Shown: piece after piece, positions 43,065-58,000 of the stretch
How the letters are laid out: the number at the start of each line of letters is the position of its first letter
Numbering within the stretch: position 1 is the first letter of the stretch
Origin: Argyresthia goedartella
Lineage: Eukaryota; Arthropoda; Insecta; Lepidoptera; Argyresthiidae
Assembly (NCBI GenBank): GCA_949825045.1
Contig: OX463818.1
Span: forward strand, 24,134,906 to 24,198,905
Direction: 5' to 3'
Length of the DNA stretch: 64,000 bases
The notes under the pieces: model-generated
The model's database searches: none
What the model saw: the letters and a program-made list of their open reading frames with translations, nothing else
What the model was told of the DNA's origin: nothing
Made by a program: the position numbers and the translations under genes

Positions 43065-46000
43065 GTACGTGAGTTAGACAATTGTTCCTTTATAAATTGA
43101 CGGTGTCGATGAGAAACCCTTAACTTTGGATTGGGGTCAGCAGGTGGTCAACTCTTGACACTTTTTGCCTGCTACCTTGTGTCAAGCTCGTTTCTGTACA
43201 AGTACCTTTGAATTAAACGATTTCTTGCCCAACCTGTATTCAACAAAAGCCCCAGCTTGCTTCATCTTGTTGCCTTTGACTGCTATTGCCCGAAGCCATT
43301 TGACATTTTCTCACATTAGTCAAATCTTTCTTGCTTTGCTTGATCTCAGTTATGGTTTCAAAATATATTGTACCTTAATTCCTTTGAGCTATGTCTGCCT
43401 CTTTTATGAAATAGGCAAAGGAAACATCACCATATCTGTTTTCAATCTCCTGTATCAGAAAGGGAGAGCTTAATCTGTCTCAGAGAAAAAGTTATGATTT
43501 TCTGACTACTTCGAACGCGAGTCACTATTCTCTTATAATTACTCACTACTCTTATAAATATTTTGTACTTGCATGGAGCTGTCTAAAGTTATTCAAAGCA
43601 CTAGGTTGAGTCACATTTTAAGTAGTAAGCCTAAAGTATTGCTCCAGGACAGCAATTCTAATAATTGATAATGTATCAAGTCTAAGTGCTTTTACATTTG
43701 TGTGAAAGTAGAAAAGATTAGAATAATATATCAATTAGCAGGATTTCCACTAAGATTTGTTTATTGCATTATGAACCACTGTAAAAACATCTGAATCACA
43801 TATTGATTCTATAAATTATTTGTTGCTGGGTTCGTTTTACCAACCTAAATTGATAAGATGGTTTTATTATTTAATATGTGATAAATATTGTGTGTAACTT
43901 ATCAGATAAGAACAGGAATTGGATTAAATATAAGATATTTTGAGGATATCTTAGAATAGACATGGATCAAAATAGAGAGAGACTTATAGTTATCTTAATA
44001 ATATTTACATTCTATATTAACTACCTAATCTGTTTGTATGATATTCAATACAGAAACGTTATTGATGACTATATGATGAGTGACATAATTGTAACAAGTA
44101 CACCAAGTTACCTACTCAAAATCAAAGAGATCCAGTGAATGCTTGATATTATATTTATTTGTCTTATCAGTATTATGATTTATTGGCACTCCTTGAGTTT
44201 AGCCATTTTTTTGTGTAAACAATAAATAAAATATTGTTTCAGGTTGATCACAGTGCCCACTGACTCAGGCGTAAAGGTGGATATTGTGGACTGGAGTCTG
44301 TCTGTAGAGTGGCCGAACGAAGATAGCGAGTATGCCAAGTTGGAAACAGAACTTTATTCTCTCTTCGACAAAATACTTAAAAGTGAGTACAAAATATAAT
44401 TCATAATATTATTTATTGTAAATTAATCCAATGTCCTCATTCCCACACTCTCTAATTATAAAGGAATCTATTTCTAAATTATGATAATACTGAATTAAGC
44501 CTTTTTTATAAGTTTGTGTATTTATGTTGGTATTTACTTCAATATCAATTCAAATGTCAAAAGGGTTCTTTCCTCAATAGGCAAAAACTAATTGTTTAAA
44601 TGTAATGCATTAATTTGCCTGTGTTTTGTAGAACAAAACTCCCAGACAATAGGCCATTAAACCAAGAAATTAGGGAGTGACTTTTAACTGTCGTCAAAAC
44701 AATGGATACAATGGATTCCTAACTATCTGTAAAAAGAAAAGTTTATTTAAGCATATGTTATGGTCTAAGTGTTTTTTTTTATTTTTATGACTGCTTATTT
44801 TAAATAATATCCTTACTTGGTCGCAGTGAGAAATTCTGAAATTAGGTAGAATTTCTCACATTAACATTACATTATGTAATATAACCAGTAGTTAAAGTAA
44901 GAAATAACAAAAATGCGCAATATTTTTTAGGCTAGTTTCCTTTTTTAGGTACTGTACCCAAAGGGTAAAAACGGGACCCTATTACTATGACTCCACTGTC
45001 CGTCTGTCTGTCTGTCTGTCCGTCTGTCACCAGGCTGTATGTCATGAACTGTGATACACAGTTGAAATTTTCACAGATGATTTATTTCTGTTACCGCTAT
45101 AACAACAATTACTAAAAAACAGAATATATTTAATATTTAAGAGCCTCCTTAATAATCTTTCAATACCACATACAAACTTATGAAGGCACCTGGTTAGGTA
45201 CATGGAGTGTGAAAGTACCTATAACTTTGTAAACAACATTTTGTTATGTAAAATTCAAACTATTCACTCCACGCCATCCCTACCATTGTACGGCGATACG
45301 GAACCCTTCTTTAAATTTTGGAACCAAAAATCCTTCCCTATTTATTTATAAGTTAGTAGTCTTCTCTTACGTATTATTTTTTTGAATGCATTTCCTATAT
45401 TTTCCGCTCTATTACGAAATGCTTTATTTTTTGTTTAAATAGTAGTGACTGCTGCATAATTGGAGGGCATTAAAACTCGAGAGTGGGTTCATAATAATAT
45501 CACTCGAGAGTTTTAATGCCTAATTATGTACAGTTACATACACTAGTTTATCTACACACATATCATAAGCTCTCTTTGATGTGTTCAGGAACCGCATGTT
45601 TGACTGGCATTGTGGCTCTGCAATTGTTTAGCTTGTTCTGTAGTACCAACTTCACGCAAGTGGGCGTCGGCGTTCGAAATTTGAATGTCAGTCAGTACCA
45701 ACTTCACAAACAAACTAGGGACGGCACGCAGGCAGGCGTCGGCGTTCGAAATTTGAATGTCATTATATGCAGAAAAACTACACATAATGACCATAATGTG
45801 TAGTTTTCCAGATACGAAACGAGTTTTTCCCAAGTAGTGTCCAAGTAGTAACATAATGCTGATCGTAACGTGCGGTTTTTGAACGCAGTAAAGAGGGTTT
45901 ATGACACGTGTGTAGATAAAATATTTTTCATTTGTTTATCAATCTGTTTAGAGTAATTTATTTTCGTATATGTATATCAGTTTGGCCAATCGCCAGTGGT

Positions 46001-49000
46001 TATTATATATAATAACCGGTTAAAGTGAGAAATTTCTGCCATGCATGACCAATCACCTTAGTAATTTTTCATATTGACCGGCGATTCTTTACAATCGCCG
46101 ATTATTCCGTTTGACCGTAACACATACAGAACTGAATAGGTTCCTGCCTGCAGTTGCACAACAGTTAGGGTGGTGTGCGTTTCCACGACGTCTGTAGCGC
46201 GTGAGACGAGACCAGTGCGGTGTCGTCAAAGCATATTGGTCACCCCTGCCCGCACCGCTGCGTCCTGAGTTACGTATGGGCGCTTATGTCGGTAAAATTT
46301 GCCACTCGATTCGGGTTGTTGAAATTTTGGACACAAAATAAAGTTCACAACAGCTCACACTGCAACATGGCAACAATGCGAAAATGTTGTGCTTTTTGTA
46401 TATTTACTAAAACTACTAATTATTTTATTGCAAAATTACAGTTTTAAGATATTTTGTATACATATTTTTTTGACGCAAGAACCATCTCAATAGTCTGTTT
46501 ATATCCCAAGAAATAGTAGAGTAGCAAGTTTTACGTGAAAACCATATATTGTTTTCGTTTAGTTCCCATTGTCATTTTTTCAATCGTACAAATTGAAGGA
46601 AAATAATCTCTTCATTACAGTTTTTTTTTGGAATTTGAGAAGTGTTTCCTTTAAGAGTAAAACAGCGCTATAAAATGGGCATTTGACAACACCCAGCCTT
46701 AGATTATACAAACTGCGATATTCGACACGGCTCATAAGCGGAGGACAAAGATCGAATTTCAGTACATACGGGGAGGTATAAAAATGTAATCAATACAATG
46801 AGTCACCATTAGCCATGGCAATAGTGTAAATAATCTTCGAATAGAAGGTCAATTTTAGCTTAGCGGATAGTGACCCTGCCTACGAAGCTGACGGTCCTGG
46901 GTTGGAATCCCAGTAAGGCCAGATATGTATTTTGGTTATGAGCATGAAGTATTATCTATGGGATGTTCTACGCCATACTTCTCCCACAGTGGTCCAATGT
47001 AGAGAAGAGGCAAAAAATGACGTTTGCTAAGTATATGTAAATATCTACAGTAATAAAGAAATTTGACTTGACATAGGCTTGACTTGACTTGAAGATTTGT
47101 TTCTTAGTCTTGGGTGCTTAATATATATTAACATAAGTATTTATCTGTATGAAATATATCGTCGTCTTGTACCCGTGTATTCGATTTGTGTAAATATTAT
47201 TATTTTTAAAAAGATTTGTCGGAATGCACGGACAAATAAAGTGCATCCAAAACGTAATACTGACTTCTTTTACCTCACGAGAGGCAGTGTCGTGCAAACT
47301 TTGATTTGGAAGTTGCATCTGTAGAGATTGAGAAGCTTTTATAGAGAAAAATAAATAGGGGATGTTCCACTGGGGCAGTCCATTCCAATGAGCTCCGCGT
47401 TCTAGTGGTTTGACGCCCGCTTATTAAGCTGGAGGTGCGAATTCGAATAAGTAATGTATCTAATATATATCATAACGGTCATGGAAATTATTGTGACGAT
47501 ATGTCGATATACGAGTACATAACATGTACTCTGGGACATTAAAATTTTCCGCACAGGAAGGCCATACTTGCAACCGAATGGGTGCCCATGCCGACTGATA
47601 GACACCGGCGTAGAGACAGGCCGAGACGTCGTTGGCGGGACGACCTAGACAGGTTATTCCCGGACTGGGCTGGGGCGGCACAGGACTAAGAAGAGTGGTC
47701 TGAGAGGGGTGGCCATTGCCCATCAGTGTTAGTTGTCGTATTTTTTGTTAGCGCTTACTAACTTGGCACTCTCTTTCTGTAAATTAATCCTCAGGGTGGC
47801 TCTCACTAAACGATGATCACTACAGGTCTTAAAGCGGTTAAGGACGGAGACATCGGTGATAAGGTGCTTGTCTGAGTACGTCAAGAGACAGACCGGTAGT
47901 AGATGTATATATCCTGAATGGTATACTCAGGAGATAGTTAAGGACATAAGGCTTAAAGGTGCTCTTCATAAACGGTACAAGGAGACGGGATCAACTATAG
48001 ATTATAGTGCATTCTCGGTGTGTAGGGCTAGAGTTAAGAGGTTAATAGAAATTTCGTTCGTCCAGTATAAGGAACGGATCCAAAGCCATCTTAAAGAAGA
48101 CCCGAAAGCGTTTTGGAACTACATAAAATCTAGAAGAGAAAAGGATTCCACTATTAGGCTGGTACAGGGTGATAAAGTTCTATCGCAGAAGGAATGTTCG
48201 AAAGCATTTGCAGACTACTTTTACTCTGTTTACAGCAAGGAATCGGCAACTCTGAATATAAAGTCGGCAGTAGAGGAGGCAGGAACCACAAATACAGGGG
48301 CTAGGATACATATAGACGCTCTTTCGTTTGAGGACGTGGAGAAGGCATTGTGTAGACTTAAGCCAAAGAGGTCAGCGGGTCCTGATGGCATTCCGCCTTA
48401 TATCCTCAAAGATTGTCGGCATGTGTTGGTAAAACCGTTAAAACACATCTTTAACCGGTGCTTAAAATTAGCGGAATTCCCGAGTAGGTGGAAATTGACC
48501 AGAGTAGTTCCGGTACCTAAAGGGCAAGATGGCACGCAGGTGGAGGGTTACAGGCCAGTAGCGATTCTTTCAACACCGGCCAAACTGCTTGAACCTGCCG
48601 TACAAAAAGAATTGCTCAACCTAGTAGGCCCGCAACTCTCGGATGCTCAGCATGGTTTTAGACCGGCACGGAGTACCACAAGTAATCTGTTGAATTACAT
48701 GTCCAGTGTAATTCCGATAGTAGATGAGGGAGGACAAGTCGACGCCGCCTATTTTGATTTCAAAAAAGCTTTTGATCTGGTTGATAACGACGTATTGCTT
48801 CGAAAGTTAGCGGGTGTAGGCTGCACTCCCCATCTTCTAAAATTTTTTGCAGATTGTATGAAAGACCGACTCCAATATGTTGATTGCGGAGGAGTCTTAT
48901 CAGAGCCATATCCTACGAGGTCAGGAGTTAGCCAAGGGAGTAATTTAGGGCCCTCAAACTTCTTGATAATGATCAATGATTTACCAAAAGTTACCAGGCA

Positions 49001-52000
49001 TGCAAATCAGCTGCTATTTGCAGATGATTTGAAATTATTTCATTGTATTAAAACGCATGAGGACAGTCTTAAATTACAAGGTGATATAGATAGGGTCGTA
49101 GAGTGGAGCAGGTTAAACAAATTAGAATTTAATGTGTCGAAATGTATGGTGATATCGTTTACTCGGAAACGCAGACCTCTGGAACAAACCTACACACTAA
49201 ACAGCTGTTCTATAAAACGAGTCACAGAAGTAAAGGACCTTGGAGTAAAGTTAAAAAGTGATCTATGTTTTCGGGAGCAAATAGATAGCGTGTGTGTGTG
49301 TGTGTAGCGTGTGTGTAAAGGCTTACAGAAACTTGGGGTTCATACTCCGGACGGCTAGGAATTTAAGTGATATTAAAACGGTTGTAGTCCTGTATAACGC
49401 CTTGGTACGAAGTCACCTTGAGTCGAATGCATTCATTTGGGCCCCCCACGAAATTAAGTATAAGCTTATGCTGGAGAGAATCCTAAACAAGCTCACCAGA
49501 CACATTTACCACAGACTGTATGGGGTGTATCCATACTATCCTCTCATGTATCCTTCCTTATTCGTTTTAGGAATGGTAGGGTATAATGAGCTGAGAGTGA
49601 GGCGAGAATTTACACTGGTTCTTTACTTATTTAAAAAATCAAAAATCATTTATTTCCATAGGATGTTGTTACATCACTTAGATCCGTCATTACATTTTTT
49701 TGGGTGAGTTCACTAACCCAATGGCGGAATCTGTGGAGAAGAGCTCACCGAAGAAACTCCACAGTCGTCGCATCTTTTGCGTTTCCTTTTTTAAATAAAA
49801 TATTGTCAAATTACAAAATGAATGATAATTATATATCGAAACAGCCTGTTACTCAAACAATCTATTCCCATGGACATCTGTCCTCTAAGTAATCAGATAT
49901 CCTGTAGTAACCTTTTTTATACAATTTCTGTTTTATTATTATTTTAAACTTGTCTAAAGGTAAGTTTTTCATATCAGTAGGGACCTTATTGTAATAGCGT
50001 ATACAATTGCCTTTAAAAGAATTACTAATTTTATGTAGTCGGCTTACATAAGCAACCAACTTGTCTTTATTTCTAGTATTAAAATTGTGTATATCACTGT
50101 ACTTCTGAAAATTAGTTATATTTCTTTTTACATACACAAGATTGTCATAGATATATTGAGATACAAATGTCAGAATATTGATTTCTTTAAACTTTTCCCT
50201 CAGTGACACTCTAGGCCCTAATCTATAAATTGCACGAACAGCCCGTTTCTGCAGAATAAATATACTATTAGCATTCGCAGCGTGACCCCACAATAAAATA
50301 CCATAGGTCATTAGACTATGAAAGTAACTAAAGTAGACTAGTCTAGCGGTGTCTACGTCGGTAAGAGCTCTAATTTTTTTAACTACGAACGCTGCCGAAC
50401 TCAGTCTGTTCGACAATTTATTTATATGAGGATCCCATCGTACTTTGGCGTCTAAAGTAATGCCCAAAAAGACAGTCGACTGCACAAGGTCCAATCTCTG
50501 TCCTTTTATAAATATGTCTGTAGTTACCGGGTTCACATTGGGTAACACGAATTTAATACATTTAGTTTTCTTTTCATTAAGTAATAAATTGTTAACAGTA
50601 AACCAGTTCACTATACTAGAGATAGCATTGTTTACCTCGTCATAATTTGATTGCTGTCTTTTAACTTTAAATATCAAAGAAGTATCATCGGCAAACAATA
50701 CTAACCCATGTTTTGCTTTAACAAGGTAAGGTAAATCATTAATATATACTAAAAACAAGAAAGGACCAAGAATTGAACCTTGCGGTACGCCCATACTTAT
50801 TGAAGACCCAGGTGATCTTTTCCCATTAACATCGACCATCTGAACCCTATCTGTTAGATATGACTCCAGAAGGCCAAGTGCCTGATCTTTTACACCATAA
50901 TGGCGTAACTTCCTGACAAGAGTGTCATGATGGACGCAATCAAAAGCCTTGGATAGATCGCAGAAGACACCTATTGCATTGAGCTCTTCTTTTAGCGCCG
51001 AATTTTTCTTAATTTGCTTTTCTATCTCCTCTTCACACTCATCTCGCTCTCGTAGAAGTATTTCACAAAGCTCTTGGCTCTTCTTGAGCTCCAGCAAGGT
51101 CGCTTTCAGCTTCAACTCCACATCGCGTGTGCTCATCTTGCTTCGGGTCAGCATTGCACCCGTTTTCGCCTGAAAAAAAACCGCGAATAGGTGTCAGTGT
51201 ATGACCGGGTGGAATACTAGCGAACACTAGGGAGTTTATTGCACAATGAAGGTGTTAAGTGTGTGTTTTTGTTGAATGTGGCAGAATGTTGCGTCTTCAA
51301 CTTTGCTTCCGCTTTTGCCAAGTAAAGAGAGACAAGATGGTACCTGAGTGAGTGTACGGCAAGTGTTTCACTTATATGAAGGTTTGTTTAGTTTGTTACG
51401 GGTGTGAAAGGTGAGATTATTGATATAAATACAGAAATAAAACGATACTTCCCCCGTTTACGTCGTTGTTATTTGAACTGATTTTGACAGTTCAATCGGC
51501 CGGTACAATCGGTCTTGTTTTTTCCAAAGCTTGTATGTTTGCACAGCTGTTTCTTATCTACACATTATTTAATCACTAATTACTACTTAAATTAAGTTTA
51601 CTCGTGCAGAAAAGCAATTTTGACTAATTTAATTGAAATAAAAACTACAGAGCTGTTTACATCGTCAGCTATTCGGTCTGGGGTTAAAGTGCTGGTAGGT
51701 AAAATCGAGAATAGGACGGTGCTGGATTTGCTGCGCATACGTGTCCCCGACCGGTACGTGTGGCAGCGCCGCCGGCCTGAGCTACTTTGTGTGACGCGTG
51801 CGCGCACCGCGCTGCACAGCAAGTCCCCGATGTCGCGAGCGCTCAAATACCTTAACTTGATTGCCAACCAGATGGATTTGTTTTGTTGCACTTCGAGTGG
51901 CTTCACAAAGACTGCTTTGCAGACAATTAGTTATGAGATGATTGATTAAATAATAAAGGATAATGCTTAGTTGTATAGTTGGTAAATATTTTTAGGTTAA

Positions 52001-55000
52001 TTGAATAAGCATTTGAATAAGCTGCACTATGTATTAGGTCTAACCTGTAATGTAGATGTAAGTTTTAGATAAATAAATAAATAAAAAATAAAAGCTTATT
52101 ATATAGTCTATCTCGTTCTTGGTCTTTCCGAAGGCGCTAACCCAAGTCCACTTCCATGAAGGGCGCTTTGAAAAGTGTTCATAGGTGTTCGTCTTTTCAA
52201 GAAGTTAACAAGAGTCTGCCCCCGGGGGTTTCGAAGGCCAAGTCCGTACTTCCCAACCAATCTCTCAGCGCGAAAGTGAACTTGGTTCTACTGAAGTTAC
52301 CTAATATCACCGAATAATGGCAAGGGTTCTCCTTCTTTGCCCTCTCTAGGTCTTCTTCTTCTATTTCTTCTTCTGCGTGGTCTGAGGTGGGTGCATAGGT
52401 CTAGATTACCTTCAAGGCATATCTTGGTTAAAAATCAGATTAACTGAGCAAACTCGCGTGGACACGCTACTTCTTCATCTTCTGACTAAATGAGATATCC
52501 TTTTATCAATAAAATAAACGAGCAATGAAATCTTTTGACTATTTTCTTAAATATTTTATTAACCAAGCATTTCAGGTTTATATTAATAATATATTTGAGA
52601 TCCTCGCATCAAGCCCTTTTATGTCACAAGAAAACTTTATTTTTAATTTATGCGCTATAATATTTGCGCCACAATTGTGCCCCCCCTCCCCCCTCCCCCA
52701 TTAAAACCGTACATTCCTCGTTATTTTTCCTGTAATATTTAAGTAAAGACCGAAAGAAAAAAATTCGGAGATAAGGAGGACGGGGAATAGTCTATTTTAT
52801 CTATTTTCTTAAATATTTTTTTAAGCAAAATATATCAGCTTTATGAAAAAAATGAGATCGTAACCTCGCAACAACCCCTTTCATAGATTTGTCACACGAA
52901 ACAGATTGAAAAAGTTACATTTTTCATTTTCTGAGTTACCCTCAAAATTACCCCCCAAATTCAAAATCATAAAATTGCTTTTACGTAACATGTAATCATG
53001 TTTGGGTCACAAAAATACATAAGTGTACCAAATTATTCGGTCGTTTCACTTTTACACGCCTAAGACAGACACACGAGTGATCCCTATTTTTCCATTTTAA
53101 TGTACGGTACCCTAAAAAAGTATTACATTACATTACAAGCGTTTGTTTAGGTAAAGCCTTTATTTTTATTTCACAGTAGCTTCAGACAATAGATAGTGCA
53201 AAAACTCCCCACACTTACAACTTCCTCATTGACTCTCGTATCGTATAGCAATATCCGATGGTTCATGCCTTTCTTGAATGAACCCTAGGATATGGTATTG
53301 CGAGCCATAGTCGCCTGTATTTCAAAGCCATAGTCGCCTGATACTGAATCAGCAATGCTTGCGTAACCTTTTCTAGTGTAGGAAATGACATAGTCACTGC
53401 ATATGCAATAACCAATACGAGTAGCTATAATCTACATGCATTTGTATGTTTCGTTTCGCTATAATGGCTACCTAACCTAAGAACGACAAAAATACAAATC
53501 CAAGGCATACCTATTATAGTTGTGTAATAGTAGTTTATGTGTCTGCTACATAATGGAGGGCATTAACACTCGAGAGTGGGATTATCAAACGAGCCGAAGG
53601 CGAGTACAGTTACATACACTAGTTTATCTACACACATCATAAGCTCTCTTTGATGTGTTCAGGAACCGCATGTTTGACCGGCATTGTAGTTCTGCAGTTG
53701 TTTAGCTTGTTCTGTAATACCAACTTCACGCAGGCGGGCGTCGGCGTTCGAATTTTGAATGTCAGTACCAACTACCAACTTCACAGATAAACTAGGGGCG
53801 GCAAGCAGGCCGGCGTCGGCGTTCGAAATTTGAATGTCATAATGTGTAGAAAAACTACACATTATGGTCATAATGTGTAATTTTTAGGATAAGAAATGAG
53901 TTTTTACCAAGTAGTTTAACATTATGCTGATCGTAACGTGCGTTTTTAGTACGCAGTATAGAGGGTTTATGATAGGTACGTGTGTAGATAAATATTATTA
54001 TGACACAAGTAGAATGACAATTATCGTGTATGAAGTAAGTACGAACATTCATAATAAAATACCGTTTAGTTCGTACATCGTTGCACAGTCTTCACAAAAT
54101 AAAAGCTCCGGTCACTGCGTCACTGCGTAAAGCGTTCGTGTCACTGACGTCATAAGGTTGAATTTAGTTTGGGCCACCGGGCCTTTTATTTTGTGAAGAC
54201 TGTAGTTGTGTTGTGACGTACGTAGCCTGCATTTTGACAGGTCTGATTGCTTTATCTGTTTGGTAGTATCATGGGTTTTCTTAATATAAAAAAGTCTGCC
54301 AGGAAAAAATCTCTAAATGAATTTTTGATGATTTTTTAATTTGACGCAGGACCGGCTGAGTTGACACGAAAAGGAGGAGTTATACCGAGCAGTGGGCGGA
54401 AACATGCTATCGTTGATGATGTTGAGCGACCTTTTGAGTGTCAGTCAAACAATTTTGCAGTTACGCATACTAACCTAAACCGATTTCGTGAGGAGAATGA
54501 TTGATACCCAGGCACACTGTACAATTGCTTTCTATTCGAGTTACTTGATGTACCCAATGTAGCTACCGTATGCCGTACGACGCACCTCAAAATCACGGTA
54601 AAACACAAAGTCCCGAAGACTAGAGCACAACTGTACCATCCCTCCCTACATATACATACATATCTACACGCAAGGTAGGAAGGAACCTCTCCAAGTTTGG
54701 CTAAGGACGAGACTAGATAATAGTTACTTCGTACCCGGTCCCGTCCGTCAAATACGTACTCACGTACGTACGACGATTTCACTTCCCACCTTGATATATT
54801 ATATCATATAACTTCAAGGTCATATCGCTTTTGTATTGACTATTGTGCTTGTGTGCGTAAATCAGTTAGGAAATTGGTAATAACTATTAATGTTTTATGT
54901 TATGGGTACCTATGTTATTATGAGCGGATTCCGTAAATATACGCATTAACTTTTGCTTACATAATTTCTTGTCATAAATACATTGTACTCATAGGACCGA

Positions 55001-58000
55001 GAATTCAACAACAAACAATTGTATTACCTACATCCCGTAAAGATCTTTGTCGCGATATCTACTCCTGCCTATGACATGGCTCCGACCCAGATAACAACTC
55101 AATGTGTAGTAGAAAGTCTTATTATAAATAGTATCAGTATCTATTGACGTCTAACAAATTGCGCCGACCATGATTCACTCACTATCAGTAGGTAAGGCAA
55201 AGAACTAAACAGAAGATTACTTACGAAGGGCGACAGTAAAGCGGTGGCAAATCGGTATACCTACATAGTTCATTCTGGTAGCTAAGATTTACATTTTTGA
55301 CAAATCTTAGTCTTACCTTTGTGGAGCAGATATCCAACAGTGAAAAGGCCCAATAATGCCTTCGAACTCGCAGTTTTTTTTTGTAAAGAACTAGCAGGTG
55401 CAGTCGTGTAAAAATAAATAGCCAGTCCATACTAAACTTTTATTGCCGGGTTGTCGAGTATATCCTACATGCTTACTATGGTATGTATGTATCCGTGTCG
55501 AATATTTATTATGCATATTGGTGCGAATATTCATCGCAAAAGGATTACTCCTACACTGATTTCAGTTCATGTTATAATGCAAAAGATGTAGGCTTCTTCT
55601 CGTATCGATGCTTCGAGTACTAGTTTCTATCTGACATCTTATAGTGTGTGCTTCTATCGTCACAAATGTGGTGTTGCGGTTTGAGGCTATGCTTTCCAAG
55701 CGAGAGATACCGGCCTCGAATCCCGGCTGGGGGAAAAAGAAACCCAGGTCTTGGATGTTTACATAAATGTGAAGTTGCTGATTCTGGTTCCCACGACAAA
55801 GGGTACACTAGTGTGGGTCCAAAAGCGATGTACGTTCTTGCATGTAAATGTTATTTTATGTTAAATTAACAAAAAAACTCCATGAATAACAGATGATTTA
55901 ACCCTGTATTTTGTTTTACCATAGCATCACTCAAAATAGTATATTAACGAGAGTTTATAGGTATCTATTGAGCGTATCATCCCAAATTGCGCCATTTCTG
56001 TAAGCCCAACATGGACTGTCCATATCTTTTAAAAATCACCCTTCTACATTCCACCACATTCCACGCCCTTGCACCGTGACGGCGACAAGGTTCCAAGTCC
56101 GACTTAACATACTTTATTACCGGCTCTATCGATTACCGTATGAAACTGCGTCGGAGCGGATCACTTCCTTTCACTTGATGCAATAGCGATGATTGGGAAC
56201 GGTCCGAGACACAAAGCTGCTTTGTGTGAGATATTGAACTATGAAGATATACTATACAGTATTGCAGTACAAGTGTTACGAATATTTATATGTAGACATT
56301 TACGTAAACAAACACGTACATACCGTCACGCTTTTTCCCATACGGGGTGGCAGAGCTGAGGCAAAGTGGCGCCAATGTTGGGGGCATTTTTATCCATAAG
56401 TGAAGTAAGTAATCACTAATATCAAAATATCTTTAAAATTATTGTTTTATGTTATCAGAAAAATAAGTTCATACCTGGAAATATTTTTGAAGCCTAAATA
56501 ATAGGCCCCAATATGTGGCTCCGGAAGTTAACTATCATCATTAATCTTGATAGCTTTTAACTTTCACTTGTTGCATTTGCGAAATTTCTACAGCTTTCGC
56601 GAACTATTGTCAAATTATAGTTTCAATTCATACCATTTCGACAAGGTTTGCTAAGATTTGATTGATTCTTCATTTCTTTAAAATATTAGAACTGACAGAA
56701 AGAGAGAGTAATGTAGACTGAATTTCAACTGATCTTATTATAAGCTTTTATTTAGTTTTACCATAGATACTATAATATTGTACTATTACAGATTGACGAC
56801 TTCTGTGGCGCTGCGGTAGTGGCTCTGCCGACCATGCGAGAGGTCCCGGGTTCGATCCCCGGCTGGGGATAAAGAAAAAAAAACTCAGTTCTTGGATGTT
56901 TATATGTGTGTGATGTCGCTGTTTCTGGTTCCCACGACACGGTATCCTAGTGTGGGGCCAGAAGCAATGTATGTATGTAAAAATGTTTAGATAGACCACT
57001 TAGAACAAAATATGTCACTTATGGCGTAATCAGAAATGCTACAAAAGCATCTTTTGTTCTAGGCCTGTATCGCTTGGTGCAGCACTATGACTATGCTACA
57101 AGTAACATGACATGGCACCAGGCTATTAAATTTCTAGAGACCAACAACCCATATTTCTTTGAAACTTTTTTTACATATAATAAATACTAAAAAAAACACT
57201 AAAACCAACCAGTTTCTTACTTTTTAGGTTTCCGTATTTATTATATTTTAAAAGTTGTTTGTTTATTGCTTGTTTATGTATTTGTGCTTAAAGGTTAGAT
57301 GGTTGCTCAATAAGATGACTTTACTAATAACATTAAAATCAAATCTAAAAAGTGGACGCCGCAGCTCAACCACGAATTTCTTGTGTCCAGACAAACCTCA
57401 GTGGTTTCAGGGAACATTATCTTACAAATGAATTTGACATTATAATAATAATAATAATTTGGACACTATTTACACACATTGATCTAGCCCCTAGCTAAGA
57501 TTCCCTTTATCTTGGGTACTAGACAACGATACACTTATATAGATATATATTATACTAGATAGATAAACAACCATGACCAGGGTACAAACATCCGTTCTCA
57601 TCAAACAAATATATGCCCCCGTCGACATAGGAAAGATGTAATAAAATAACAAATTGAAATTATAATTATAAAAGAAATTAAATTCTTGTAATCTTACCCA
57701 GCGGCTTAGATTCCAAATTCGTTATGCGTCTGAAGATGTGTTCAACATTATAGTGTGAACAGCTAGATGAGTTTGTTATTAACCTTTTAGTTTAGTAGGT
57801 TAGTTATGTTTTTGGACAATAAGTCACAGAGGGCTGAGTGCTATGGAACGTACAACATTTGTGTGTCGTCTGGGTGGAAATTGGACATAAATATACCTGA
57901 GTGATATTCATTAAATAAACTACAGGGATGGATTTATTTAAATGTTTATTTTTGTCTGGGTGTTCCCTTTTAAAGTAATGTGAACACTTAGACAAAAATC

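Noticed and set aside
51598..51906. Minus-strand gene of about 100 codons
   Set aside because: The plus strand encodes the C-terminus of the Jockey-like LINE here; the minus frame is its shadow.
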